From: Bipolaris cookei
Taxonomy: Eukaryota > Ascomycota > Dothideomycetes > Pleosporales > Pleosporaceae
Direction: 5' to 3'
Length of the DNA: 64,000 bases
Assembly (NCBI GenBank): GCA_002286855.1
Contig: NRSV01000024.1
Coordinates: 1 to 64,000, forward strand
Both the position numbers and the translations under genes were made by a program. Under the pieces are notes generated by a model. That model ran no database searches, was not told the DNA's origin, and saw only the letters and a list, made by a program, of their open reading frames with translations. How positions within the stretch are numbered: position 1 is the first letter of the stretch; each line of letters starts with the position of its first letter. Below are positions 36,430 through 47,267 of the stretch, one piece after another.

Positions 36430-36621
36430 TAAGGCTTAAAGTCTCAATATAGCAAGCGGTACTTCAATTAATAAAACTATCACGAAGAACCCATGCAAGC
36501 AATCTGCCAAGGGACGTTTTGCAAGTACATGAATACATATCCCTAGATGCTCTATGACCAAAGCCATCCAAAGCCCTCCTGCTATTTACCTATTCTTTCA
36601 CACTCAAACTCTCCATCCAAC

Positions 36622-39600
36622 TTACAAGCTCAACCAAACACTAACAACCCCCGCAGCCAAACCCCAAACCGCAGCAGCAGCCCCCCGAAGCGACTCCACC
36701 GCAGCACCATCAAACTGCGGCATACCAGCGCCAGCTCCAAAGTTATGTTCCCAGCCCTTGGTAAGTGCAACAGGGCCCTGTACGCTCTGTCCAGTGCCCA
36801 GGATGGTAATATTCTGAATCACAAGCTCAGTCTCGAATCCAAAGTCGCCGCTCATACTGAACGCGCCATTGTTGAAGGAGAAGGTGATGAGCGATGTAGC
36901 TTTCTGCTCGAGGGAATCTCCATCATCAAGGTAGAGAGAGCCAGACGCTTGGTTGGTAGCATTTGGCGCGATCCAGAGGACAAAGTTTTGCTTGCGTAGC
37001 TCGGTAGTTGTGTTTGTGGATTCGGCGCGGAGAGGGAGAATGGATCCACCTTTGACATGGAGGGGGATGGTATCGAAGCCTACGTCGGTGAGGTTGATGT
37101 TCTCGCCGTTTCCTTGGATGCGCTCGCCAGTCCAGTAGTCGTAGAAGACGTCCTCAGGGAGGTAAATGGAGACGGAGGTAGAGTTTTCTTCAAGGACGGG
37201 GGAGACGAGGATGCTGTCGCCGTAGAAGAATTGGTGCTCGATGGCGAAGGTTTTGGAGTCGGTGGGATAGTGGAAGAAGAGGGGGTTCAAGCTGGGTAGA
37301 CCGGTGGTGGTCTGGCGGTGGAAGGCTGTGTAGAAGTAGTCCAATAGTCTGTACCTAACTGCGATGGCGTTCTTGGCTGCGGCCCTGGTCAGAGGCCAGC
37401 GGTAGTATTCTTGGCTGATTGAAGTGTCGCCAGCGTGGTTCCTCATGAATGGGTAGAAAGCACCGAGAGTAGTCCAGCGGGCGCAGAGATTCTCGGTCGT
37501 GTTTCCGGCAAAACCGCAAATATCGGGGCCGACCATGGGGATCTGGAAAATGGTGTTGAAGTTTAAGATGCCGGCAATCGAGAAGCGGTATTGAGCCCAC
37601 TCGGAGACGTTGTCACCAAGCCACTTTCCGAGGTAGGAGCCGAGGCCAGGGAACTACTCAAAAATCAGCATTCTGGATTTCAGTGGGGAGAATGCATCAG
37701 ACTTACAGATGACCTAGTGATAATGAATGGGCGTCTTTCGGGACGGCGAGCTTGCATGGACTTGTGAGAGGTAATGCTCATCATCGAGCCCCAGAAGTTG
37801 TGCGTATCGTAGTGGTAAGAACCATCATAATTCTTAATATCCGTAGCCAGGGTTCTGTTGCTGATTGAACCGGCTTCGTTGTGGATCTGATATTTAGGAT
37901 TGATCAGATCACGACCGGGAAGACCGAGGTGATTAGCATCTCCAGCGCTGTTGTACGCTTGGCGCTTGACAGGACACATGCTAGATGGGCCCGTTACAAC
38001 AGAGCGTCTTGCAGTGCTAGAATTAGACTGTGGCTGGAAACCTGCTGGGAAGCCAGGGATTTGGCGACCACCTGCAGAAGTGCGCACCGCCGGTGGCTCA
38101 GGTGGGTTCTTGGACTCCTCAGAATACGCTGTTCGATAGTTAGTATGCCAATCTATTCAATGGAAGACGAAGCCTACCTTCAGGGTCCAAGCAGGGGTAT
38201 GGGCAGAAGTTGGCGGGCTCGTTCATGTCATTCCAAAGTCCATCAATATCAACACCAATAGCGGGGTCGAAGAAGCGAGCGAATTCCTCATCCCAGTATT
38301 TCTGGGTGTTAGGATGGAACCAATCTGGGAAGACAGTAGGACCTGGCCAGACAGCACCCTGTTCGAAAGAGCCGTTGCTCTTCTTTTGGAAGACTTCAAG
38401 CTTTGCACCGTTGTTGTAGGCATCATAGTCACCGCTCCAGACAGCAGAGTTGACCATCACAATATAGTGCTGTTGGTGAGCATGCAAATAGTCTACAAGC
38501 TGGCGAACAAGCTCGAGCGGGTAACGCTCGGGATCCAGGGTGAACAAGCGTCGAAGCTCCATGTAATCGATATCGGTCCACATGGTCTAGAAAAGTTAGC
38601 ACAACAAGCCTATTGCTTTCGGACTGTAGAATCTCACTTCAAGCGGAATATCAGCAGCAGAGTAGTTTGCCACAACCTCGGCAACCTCCCAAACATCGCG
38701 GTATCCATACTTGCATTGGTGCGAGCCGAAACCCCAGTAGGGCATCATAGCAGGCAGGCCAGAAAGGGCCGAGTATTGAGTTGCAACTTCCTTAGGGCCA
38801 GGTCCAGCAAGGAAGTAGAAATCAAGAACACCACCGAGAGTATTGTACTCAAGGAACTGGCCGTCAGTATCATCAATCTTGATGTCCATACCCTCAGAGC
38901 TAGCCAAGAAAACACCGTGAGTACCATTCTCGCCGCGGTGATCAAAGTAGACCGGGTGAGCTCCGTAGAGGTTGGATCCTGGCGGCGTGCCATAGGCATC
39001 CCGATTCCAAAGCTAACCAAATCAATACCAGGTCTATGATAGCAAAGAGGCAGAGACTTACAGTTCGCGTATAGTTGGTGGTGTTGAGATGGAAAGCATC
39101 CGTTGATTCACCAAGACCGTACAGGTTTGGCAAAGGTGGCAGAGCGGTCCTCAAACGAAGGTACTGCGTCTCGAAAACAAGAGAAGCTGCCGAGGTATCG
39201 AAGAGCGTCTCATTGGTGGTCCTACGCTTGATGGCAAAGGAAAACGGGCTGTCGGTCCAAGTGAAGGTCAAAGCCGACTTTTCAGAGTTGGTGCCCTCGT
39301 CATCAGAAGGGCGAGGCCAGACTGACTCCTGGATCTGAAAGACCTGTTCAGCAGCGTCGTAGATTTTCACGTGAAGGCGATCCTCTGTTGGCGGGAATTA
39401 GTATATTGCCAATGGGTCAAGATGCCTTTATAACGGACCGGTCTGATACTCGACCTCGAGCTTGAGATCAGTGAGATCTTCGCCGTAAGCATTACAAGCA
39501 GTACCGGCAAGGGTGAGATCTGCAGTAACCCGGGAACCATCGCTCTGGACGTTACTGACTGCGTAGCCAGGGCAGTCGTCGAGAGGCGTGCTTTGACGTT

Positions 39601-39664
39601 GAGCAAGGGAGCCTGCAAGGGCAGGAATTGCTGATCCGAGGGCGAGAAGCCCTTTGGTTATCAT
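36622..39664 (-). CDS. GH31 alpha-glucosidase, secreted, probably GPI-anchored
   Basis: Six exons on the minus strand: 39664-39439, 39384-39062, 39012-38638, 38586-38178, 38128-37707 and 37653-36622, giving 928 residues. GH31 enzymes release glucose from the non-reducing ends of maltose, starch or related glucans. A signal peptide is visible (MITKGLLALGSAIPALAGSLA). The core has GLGESTDAFHLN, MPYWGFGSHQCKYGY and the nucleophile in GLWNDMNEPANF, Asp428. Near the end comes PMVGPDICGFAGN, another family landmark. The C terminus is small-residue-rich and ends in a hydrophobic segment (AAAAVWGLAAGVVSVWLSL), which fits a GPI-anchor signal. Intron 1 uses donor GTCCGT, weaker than usual, but the frame and sequence join well. 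The gene starts next to a 1.1 kb intergenic region and lies just beyond the transposon. Confidence 0.94.
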
Positions 39665-40792
39665 GGTGCCTGATGGTATTGAGAAAGACAGAGACCGGTG
39701 TGGATGCTGATCTATGGAAGGCGTCAGGTGCCTCTTATACTTGAGGCAGTGCCATGGTTTCTACTAGTCAAAGTACTACAGCAACAATCCAAGTATTGTG
39801 ATCTCGGTTAAAAGGCCTCGTATGTATGGCTACAGCCGCCCCAGATACAACCAAGACGCGCTTCCCCGCAATACCGTCATGGTTAGGGTGTTAAGATGAT
39901 AGGCTTGGCAACGATGCCATCGCCAAAGAAGTAACATGCCGGCGTGAAAAGGCTGAGAGACACGCACTAGAGTAGCTTGTTTACCCGGAAAGGATACCAT
40001 TTAGGGCTCAAATATGTAATGATATGCACGAGGCTGTGGATTCCGGGGTAGGGACGGAGAGGATTAGATCGTCTAGGTCGACGTCAAGTGGCACGCGAAA
40101 AGTGGGCGTTGATGGAGCAATCCGGTTGGACGCATCTCGGCCCGCCTGCGCAGCGATTGGCTGTCTGTCGGACCGGGGTTGGTGTAGAGTATCCGGTGCC
40201 GATACGGCTCGTTACAAAAAGACGGCAAATGGGTCGGATGCAGTACGGAAGAAGCATCTGCTACTTTGAAGGAATTGATTTACCATGGATTTGTTTTTTT
40301 CTTGAGCTTGGGCAGACGGAGCATGTGATGGCAGCTGAGCGGTTACACGCCTTGGCCTGGTGTACTTACAGTACTACCTCAAGAGCTGAGTTGACAAGGT
40401 GCGAGCGTCTCAACTACAACACACAACAACATGCTCAAACTATTGTTTGGGATTATGTTGTGCCCTGATCCAACATACATCCGAAGTTGCTATGCGTTTG
40501 GCATTGTCTCGCAGGCTGGAGTTGTAAATTTTGCTGCAATCTGAATTCACTTGATTGGTTCTTGTATAGAAAGTAGTTTTTTTGAACACAGATTTCAGGA
40601 ATGAATAACTGCAAGTTGGATTGTATAAGATGAGATGAAGACATACTTACATAGCGGTGATGGTTTGCGGAGGATTCGCACGGTCCACATTGCTAGGTAC
40701 CAACAAACTAGCGCGCGCATCCTATCATGGGAAAAGTTCAAACGCGACCGAGTATCCAGCCTCAATATCACACACACCAACAACACGTCAAC
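39665..40792. other. Divergent intergenic region between GH31 and PRP19
   Basis: About 1.1 kb with the promoters of two divergent genes. No coding signal or repeat was recognised, and open frames in it (40024-40468) lack domains. Confidence 0.5.
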
Positions 40793-42256
40793 ATGCTCTG
40801 TGCAATCTCCGGAGAAGCTCCCCGCGAGCCTGTTGCCTCGCGCAAGTCAGGCAACGTCTTCGAGAAGCGTCTGATTGAAGCGCACATCGCAGAACACCAC
40901 ACCGACCCGGTCACGGGAGAAGACCTGGCGACCGAGGACCTTATCGAGCTCAAGTCGCCCAATGTCGTGACCCCACGCGCGCCTAACTTCACCTCGATAC
41001 CTGCCATGCTCAGTGCCTTCCAAAATGAATGGGACGCCCTAGTACTAGAGACACACACGCTCAAGCAGCACTTGGCGCAAACGAGGCAAGAGCTGAGCAC
41101 CGCCCTGTACCAGAACGATGCCGCCACACGGGTAATTGCACGGATAACAAAAGAGCGGGATGAAGCGCGCGAGGCACTGTCAAATGTCACTATCAGTGGA
41201 GGTGGTCAGGGCGATGCCATGCAAGTCGATAACCAGGGCCTGCCACAGGATCTGGTCAAAGTGGTTGACGACACGCAGCAAGAGTAGGTACCTAGTACGC
41301 GATCTAGACAACATATACTAACAGGACACAGATTGTTCGGTTCGCGCCGAAAACGAGCTGTACCAGCAGGCTGGGCCACTGGTGAAGTCATCACCAACTA
41401 CGACCTGGTCAAGACAACAGAGGCTATATACCCAGGCAGCAGCAACATTGCCATACAAGAAGGCGGTCTGGTCTTATTTGGTGGATCAGACGGGACAGCT
41501 GGCATCTACGCGCTAGCCGAGGGTAAGGTCACGCAGACCTTTAATGCCGGTAGCGCTATCACGGCAGCAGCATGGTGTGGAGGTCGTGCAGTTGTTGGAA
41601 CCTCAGCTGGTGTAGCCAAGATTTTCGAGCAGGGCAACAAGGTTGCCCAAGTGGGATCGCATGCTGGAGCTGTTACATCCATTTCCGTCCACCCCAGTGG
41701 AAAGATGCTTGCAACAGCGGGTGCGGACAAGCACTATGCTGTCCACGAGCTTGCTTCGTTCAAGACAGTGTCCCAGGTTTACGTCGAAGCGGAAATCACC
41801 TGCGTTGCCTTCCACGTTGATGGTATGCTCTTCTTTGTCGGTAGTTCCGATGGCAACATCCGCATCTACGATATCAAGACTGGCGCTGCCATGGCCCAGC
41901 TAGAAACAGGTGCTCCGATCGTGGACCTCAAATTTGCTGAAAACGGTACCTGGTTCGCTGTTGCGCAGCAGGGCTCTACCAGCGTCTCTGTCTGGGATAT
42001 CCGGAAGCAGACAGTCATTTACACACTCGAGTCCGGAAGCCCAGTCACGTGCTGTGAATGGGACTACAGCGGCATGTATCTGGCGATTGGTGGCACTGGC
42101 AGCGTGTCGGTGCAGCAGTTCACAAAGGCAACCAAGAGCTGGGCCGAACTTGTGAGGAAGGCACTACCAGTCAAGGACGTTGCATGGAGTGGAAAGGCCG
42201 AGAGCGTAGTAGCTCTGACACCAAAGGGTGGTTTGGCAGTATTGGCTGCTCCTTAG
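40793..42256 (+). CDS. PRP19: Pre-mRNA-processing factor 19 (U-box E3 ligase)
   Basis: Two exons, 40793-41283 and 41332-42256, giving 471 residues. Prp19 is the core of the NineTeen complex, which stabilises the spliceosome after U4 release, and is a U-box ubiquitin ligase. The U-box is at the N terminus (LCAISGEAPREPVASRKSGNVFEKRLIEAH then DPVTGEDL). A helical tetramerisation coiled coil follows (about residues 80-140), then a WD40 propeller (ISVHPSGKMLATAGADK, DGNIRIYDIKTG, SVWDIRKQ). The intron has a perfect TACTAAC branch site, and its removal restores EEL/FGSRRKRAVPAGWA-type sequence. ATG 40793 is the family start (MLCAISGE). Confidence 0.96.
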
Positions 42257-43007
42257 GCTAGGACGCAGTACTGGTTGAACTTGTAATACTATAAGCTCAC
42301 AAACAAGGGGAGCGCTACTTTTGAAAAGCCTTGTTAGTTTAGAGCGACAAGTGCAAATGATGAAAAGCCGAGAAATTATGAGCAAATGGCAGAGGCCTTG
42401 GGTTGGACTACTGCAGTAGGTTGTGGAAGAGTGCAGTTTGGCCTAGAATGGTTGAAGCATCAACGAAGACGGCCAGCTTCGGGGCGACCATGTTCCTGGT
42501 CGAAAAAAAAACATTCAAGGCGCAAACCGGGTTGTAGCGATAGTGCAGAATATGAGGTTGTGCTTGCCTCAGCTTAGGAATCAAGAAGTCATTTCCGGCG
42601 TGTTGCTGAGTACTACTACGTCACGTCTCGTTTGAATGAATGCTGTTGGGCATGGGCAACGCGAATTGAATGCCGCAATGGTGATTACTGTGGTAAGATG
42701 AATGGAAGGTAGTGAACCATGGTGGAGGAATTGTCTTTGTTTTTTCTTTGTCTAATCTCGATCCAGGGCGGTAGTGAGGGTGAGGGTGAGAGACGGGGGG
42801 GTGACGTTTGTTATGTCGGGTCGCTCCCGAAGCGCCATGCAATGGTTGCCACCAGGGACAACGAGTTTCGCCGACGTTAGCACACCAGCGCTACGACACG
42901 ACGGCCCGCCCAACTCGACGCCGCCCGCTCTCTGCTGGCTGCTCTTCTCGCCAGGTACCCCGCACATTCACGACTCCCTACGCCACACCACACAGCCCGT
43001 CGCTGGC
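42257..43007. other. Intergenic, upstream of the RING/SIM protein gene
   Basis: Promoter region between PRP19 and the next plus-strand gene. The frame of the downstream gene stays open back to 42774, so a longer N terminus is possible. Nothing else was recognised. Confidence 0.45.
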
Positions 43008-44634
43008 ATGGAAGGGGAAGAGCTGCCGTTTGGGTACACGCACAGACGAGAGAAGGTGAGTGCCGGCCCAACGGGCGAAGCTTGCGGCGGCCGAACACAG
43101 CGACGCTAACAAAGACTCGGTCCAGCGCTCGCATGAACAAATGGACGACGACGACGACGATGAGGGCTCGGCCTCACCTGCGCGGAGATACAACCCCTTC
43201 CCGGACATCCACCCTCACCAAACTCAGCCGCGCTACCCCTCGGGCCTCCCGCTCATCGAACACCTCCCACGCCCCGCCTACTATGACCACGTTCACGACG
43301 CCGCTTACGACAACTACGAGGACCCACACGCCCGCCACCATCATCTCCAGCAACCCAGAAGAGCGCCCGCCTTTGAGTCCGCCCTGCGCGCAGCCCGACC
43401 TCCTATAGAACGCGCCTCATCATCCACCGCCACGCAACCACGCCCTGCGGGACTCCACCTTCCCAGGATGGAAGACATGGCCTCTTCGGCTTCAGTGCGC
43501 TTCCCCGGAGACGGCTTCGACTACCGACGGCCAGCTGGATCATCGAGGGAACATGATGTTGGATCTGTCGACCTAACAGGGGAAGAGGAGGATGTGATCC
43601 CGGACTTAAGCAGGGCTGACCAAGACGACGACAACGGTGACCACGATGACCACGACGACGATATCATTGACCTCACCGCCGACGACTCTGGGTACGGAGC
43701 TAGCCAGGATGGCAACAATGGTCGGCAACGACACGACCACGTTGAGCAGCAAGACCCGAACCGTGCTCGTGCAAATGGAGGACCCCGCTTACCACGGGGC
43801 ATGGACATCATAATTGACCTCGACAATGGCGAAGAAGAGTGGAGAATGGCCACGCCAGCTCCTGAGCCAAGTTCCCCTGATATTGAATTCATTTCTTCCC
43901 GGACAATCAACCCCAGACGCCTACCACCACCGAATCTTGCTGGCAACAATTCCGACGGGGATGAGGTCGAGTTTTTACGAGAAAACGCTCTGCCAGAGGC
44001 CGAAATTCGACGGCGTAGGACTCGGGAGCTCGACAATGTCTTGGATCTTTTTAGCACGCTTAACGGTCGCTTCACGCATCTTCGGGCTCAAGTCGATCGT
44101 TTCAATGCCCAGATCAACCGCACCGCGGGTCGCTTCCATGAGCCTGTTGCTCCGAACCGGAATCCATCCCGAGGTCATACACATATCCGTTTGGGCGCGT
44201 TCATTGCACCTGTCATGGACTTCGAGGGCACTGGCTTCAACTATGGGCAGGCACCACGCGAAGCACCAGCACCCCCACCTACATACGAGGCGCCATCTCA
44301 AGCACCTGAGGGTTTCACAAGGAGCCCGGAAGAGGAAGGTGCGCTCATCTGCCCAAATTGTGAGGAAGAGCTATGTATGGGTAGCGATGAGATCAAAAGA
44401 CAGGTGTGGGTTGTCAAAGGCTGCGGCCATGTAAGTCATATTTTTACGTCTGTTGGAGCTTGCAACTAACACAAGCAGGTCTACTGTGGAGAATGCACCA
44501 CGAATCGGGCTGCTAAACGTACTGCAAAGGGCAAAGAAAGACCGGTCAACACTAACCCGTTCAAGACCTGTGTCGTTGAAGGCTGTGATAAGAGTGTATC
44601 AAACAAGAAAAGCATGATCCAGGTCTTCCTTTGA
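43008..44634 (+). CDS. RING-type protein with SUMO-interaction-like motifs (Rfp1/Slx5-like candidate)
   Basis: Three exons: 43008-43055, 43126-44430 and 44479-44634, giving 502 residues. Most of the protein is disordered and acidic, with runs of Asp, His-rich parts and several motifs of the SUMO-interaction type: DVGSVDLTGEEED, DIIDLTADD and MDIIIDLDNGEEE. The C terminus is a cysteine-rich RING-like domain, CPNCEEELCM..VVKGCGHVYCGECT..TCVVEGCDKSV, completed only after the second intron. SIM clusters plus a C-terminal RING are the plan of SUMO-targeted ubiquitin ligase subunits (yeast Slx5, fission yeast Rfp1). The assignment is by architecture, not by close sequence recall. The first intron has donor GTGAGT and branch GCTAAC. 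Confidence 0.72.
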
Positions 44635-45258
44635 TGGTCGGAGACTCTGAATTATGAGCTGCACATGTCGGCAGCGTCCTCGTTTATTTTCCTTTTCCAG
44701 GAGGTCTCAATTTCGGCTGGGTTATACTTGGGATGTTCAACGATACCCAGGCTTGCATTCCTAATCTCGGTTTTCTTTGCATCCTATAAATCTATCTTAA
44801 CTTTTTCTACTGCGGCGTTTCTGTCATTTGCTGCATTGCATATTTGGGCGTTCAAGGGGTATAGCATCTCTTCTATCAGTTCCGTAGTCCGGTCGACGAG
44901 TCTAGTTTTTTCTCTCTTTGTAAGATTCGAATGTCATATGGAATGCATGAACTTGTATATTGTACTATTTTTTGCGCTGTTCATCACTCCTGAAATCATT
45001 CGATGATAAATCACTCGGATACTGAAATTAAGAAAATAGAGCTGTAAAAAAGCGTGCCATGATCTCATCGCACATGATATCCCGGCATAGGCCACGCCAA
45101 GCGAACAGGGGTTCGCAAGCCGAGGCCTTTTGTCGAAATGTTGTAGCTCAGAGTGTTAAGCATACGTAGACTCTTTGCAACCAACCTCCCATTTTTTTTA
45201 ATTCTGTCAATTCCTTTCTCTTTTCTTCTTAAAAAGAAACCACTACAACGGTAAGACC
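44635..45258. other. Intergenic between the RING protein gene and PHS1
   Basis: T-rich 3' flank, then the PHS1 promoter. The 113-codon open frame at 44665-45006 is hydrophobic because of the T-rich composition and is not called. Confidence 0.5.
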
Positions 45259-46074
45259 ATGCTGCCGTCCGAATCCACCACAGGGCAAGCCGCTGCACCA
45301 AACGATCAAAGGCCTGCGAAGCAATCGGGAGCGAAGAACGCCTATCTCCTGACTTACAATGCCGTATCTGTTGTGCTGTGGGCAGGAGTTCTTTACCAGA
45401 CCGCCACTATCGGTGCCAATGAGGTATTGAATGCACAGAAAGCGGGCGCGTTCTTCAGCAACGGTGACTGGCCCACTGCGATACAAAGAGGACTATCGAG
45501 TACAAAAGTATACGACAACCTCGAATACCACACAAGGACTGTGCAGAGTCTGGCAGGACTGGAGGTTCTCCATAGTCTGGTTGGTATGTTTACAAACAAA
45601 GGAATTGGATGCGAGTGCAAATGGCTAATGTGTAAATTAGGCATCGTCAGAGCACCCCTCTTGACTACACTCATGCAGGTTGCCTCACGCCTTCTGCTCG
45701 TCCACCTCATTGCCTCACCCTACGCCTTCCCTTTCTCAACGCGGCATTCGCCAGCCTATACCACCATGCTGCTCGCTTGGTCCGTCACAGAAGTCATCCG
45801 TTACTCGTACTTTGTCTTCTCTCTATCGAGAGCCGGAGTACCAAAGCTCTGGACATGGCTTAGATACAATACTTTCCTTGTACTTTATCCGCTTGGCATT
45901 GCATCTGAATGTTGGTTGGTGTACCAAGCCATCCCGCTCGCAAGTCAGAGGAATGAATTGTTTGGGTACGCGCTTTGGGCTATCCTGGCCATCTATGTGC
46001 CTGGGTCGTACATCCTATTCTCCCACATGTTGGCGCAGAGGAGGAAGATCGCTAGGCAGAGCAGGAAGGTGTGA
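45259..46074 (+). CDS. PHS1: Very-long-chain 3-hydroxyacyl-CoA dehydratase
   Basis: Two exons, 45259-45583 and 45641-46074, giving 252 residues. Phs1 removes water from 3-hydroxyacyl-CoA in the ER elongation cycle that makes very-long-chain fatty acids for sphingolipids. Six hydrophobic helices are visible. The catalytic pair sits in LYPLGIASE as Tyr191 and Glu198, with the family spacing of seven. Other family marks are NLEYHTRTVQSLAGLEVLHSLVGIVRAP across the intron and EVIRYSYFVFSL. The intron is 57 nt, a multiple of three without a stop, so the frame reads straight through it; splicing is needed to restore HSLVGIVRAP. The C terminus is basic (QRRKIARQSRKV), consistent with ER retention. 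Confidence 0.94.
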   Translation: MLPSESTTGQAAAPNDQRPAKQSGAKNAYLLTYNAVSVVLWAGVLYQTATIGANEVLNAQKAGAFFSNGDWPTAIQRGLSSTKVYDNLEYHTRTVQSLAGLEVLHSLVGMFTNKGIGCECKWLMCKLGIVRAPLLTTLMQVASRLLLVHLIASPYAFPFSTRHSPAYTTMLLAWSVTEVIRYSYFVFSLSRAGVPKLWTWLRYNTFLVLYPLGIASECWLVYQAIPLASQRNELFGYALWAILAIYVPGSYILFSHMLAQRRKIARQSRKV

Positions 46075-46229
46075 GATATCCGTTTGGAACGGGCTTGAGA
46101 AGGCTGAATATCTTCGCCTATGCATGGAGTTCACTTAGGATGGGGAAAAGTCTCGAGATGGGATGTTAGAAATCACGTGTGTATGTTGATATCTTACATA
46201 TCACAAAATAATACACAAATACCCTGACT

Positions 46230-46923
46230 TTACTCCTTTCCGCCTTCCTTAGGTCCTGTCTGCACGTTCCTCTCTCCAACATCTAGCGCAACGAGGAAAC
46301 GACTCACGCAGTTGTACGCCGCGATTGTGGCTGTTATCTCAACAACCTCACGCTCACTGAATGATTTTTTGAGTTCCGCAAATACAGCATCAGGAACTTG
46401 GACATCCAGCGTCATGGCGTCTGTGTAAGCTAGTAGCGTGGAGAGAGAAGAACCCAGGACGTCTACTAAGGGTGAACGAGGTGGAGATTTCAAGACTGCT
46501 TCCACTTGTTGTGGGGTGACGTCTGAGCAATTAGTCTTGTGAACAGTGTGTGGTGATTTGAGGAAACAAGTACCTGATGCAGATGAGAGAATAGGAGAAT
46601 GAGACTCCCATTCATACCATGCTCTGTTTAGAACCGCGACGCGGCAGATTGCTGTTTCACGGATCGAAGTGGGAAGACTGGTTTTTGTGCGGATGGAGCC
46701 TAAGAATGAGTTCCTAACACACAATCAACACTCGAGGACAATTAAGAATAGTTGAACAAGTCTTTTCTACTTACCATCCATCAGCCACTGGCGGAGAGTG
46801 CAGCAACGTCCGATCCAACGCTATCAACCCCTTCTCACCCCGCCTCTCTCGAACCCGCTGTTCCACCGCTTTATCCTCTTCCGACGTGAAGTTTGGGGGG
46901 TCGGGCACGTATGGGAGACGCAT
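46230..46923 (-). CDS. Carboxymuconolactone-decarboxylase/AhpD-like protein
   Basis: Three exons on the minus strand: 46923-46775, 46713-46574 and 46522-46230, giving 193 residues. The fold is known from 4-carboxymuconolactone decarboxylases (aromatic degradation) and AhpD-type peroxidase partners. The start MRLPYVPDPPNFTSEEDKA and LLHSPPVADGWNSFLGSIRT match the usual fungal form. RETAICRVAVLNRAWYEWESH has the conserved helix with a single Cys, so the CxxC redox pair of AhpD is absent, which argues against peroxidase-reductase function. An in-frame ATG at 46959 would add 12 residues; I prefer 46923. The true substrate is unknown. The gene shares a short divergent promoter with the methyltransferase gene. 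Confidence 0.85.
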
Positions 46924-47267
46924 AGTAGAAACCCGTAACAAGAGCTCAATTTCAATCAAAATTCCCTAATACTTTTGTTCGATGTCAAAAACATAAGACA
47001 CCCGTGACTCAGACGCCCATACGAACCGTCCCGTCGACCTCGGGTCAGGTTAGTACGTATCGCAATCGGAACCGTTCCGAAGTGGAGATTCGTAACGTAG
47101 AAGCGGCAAATCAAACCCTTCTTTCGCTTAAGTACATTGTTATCGATAAAGAAGGACTTTCGTATCCCAATCTGCTTTCCGCCCCCTCCAGTCTCTTGAC
47201 TGATTTGATCCGGCATTCAGAGTTTTTTTTCTTCTTCTTCTTCTTCTTCTTCTTCTTCTCTGAAATC
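46924..47267. promoter_or_regulatory. Divergent promoter with a CTT microsatellite
   Basis: The region between two divergent starts. It contains a run of T followed by about ten CTT repeats (see the repeat entry), which sits in the leader of the methyltransferase gene. Confidence 0.45.
47223..47260 (+). repeat. Poly-T / (CTT)n microsatellite
   Basis: A T run followed by about ten CTT units ending eight bases before the methyltransferase ATG. Such tracts are length-variable and could tune expression of the leader. Confidence 0.85.

Noticed and set aside
38314..39039. A 241-codon plus-strand frame inside the GH31 gene
   Set aside because: It is antisense to GH31 exons with catalytic motifs and spans two of their introns.
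44665..45006. A hydrophobic 113-codon plus-strand frame that looks like a membrane protein
   Set aside because: The hydrophobicity comes from T-rich sequence in a 3' flank; there is no family resemblance.
47004..47267. An N-terminal extension of the methyltransferase through the CTT repeat
   Set aside because: It would add a poly-Phe run and a poor-quality leader, while ATG 47268 begins a natural basic N terminus.
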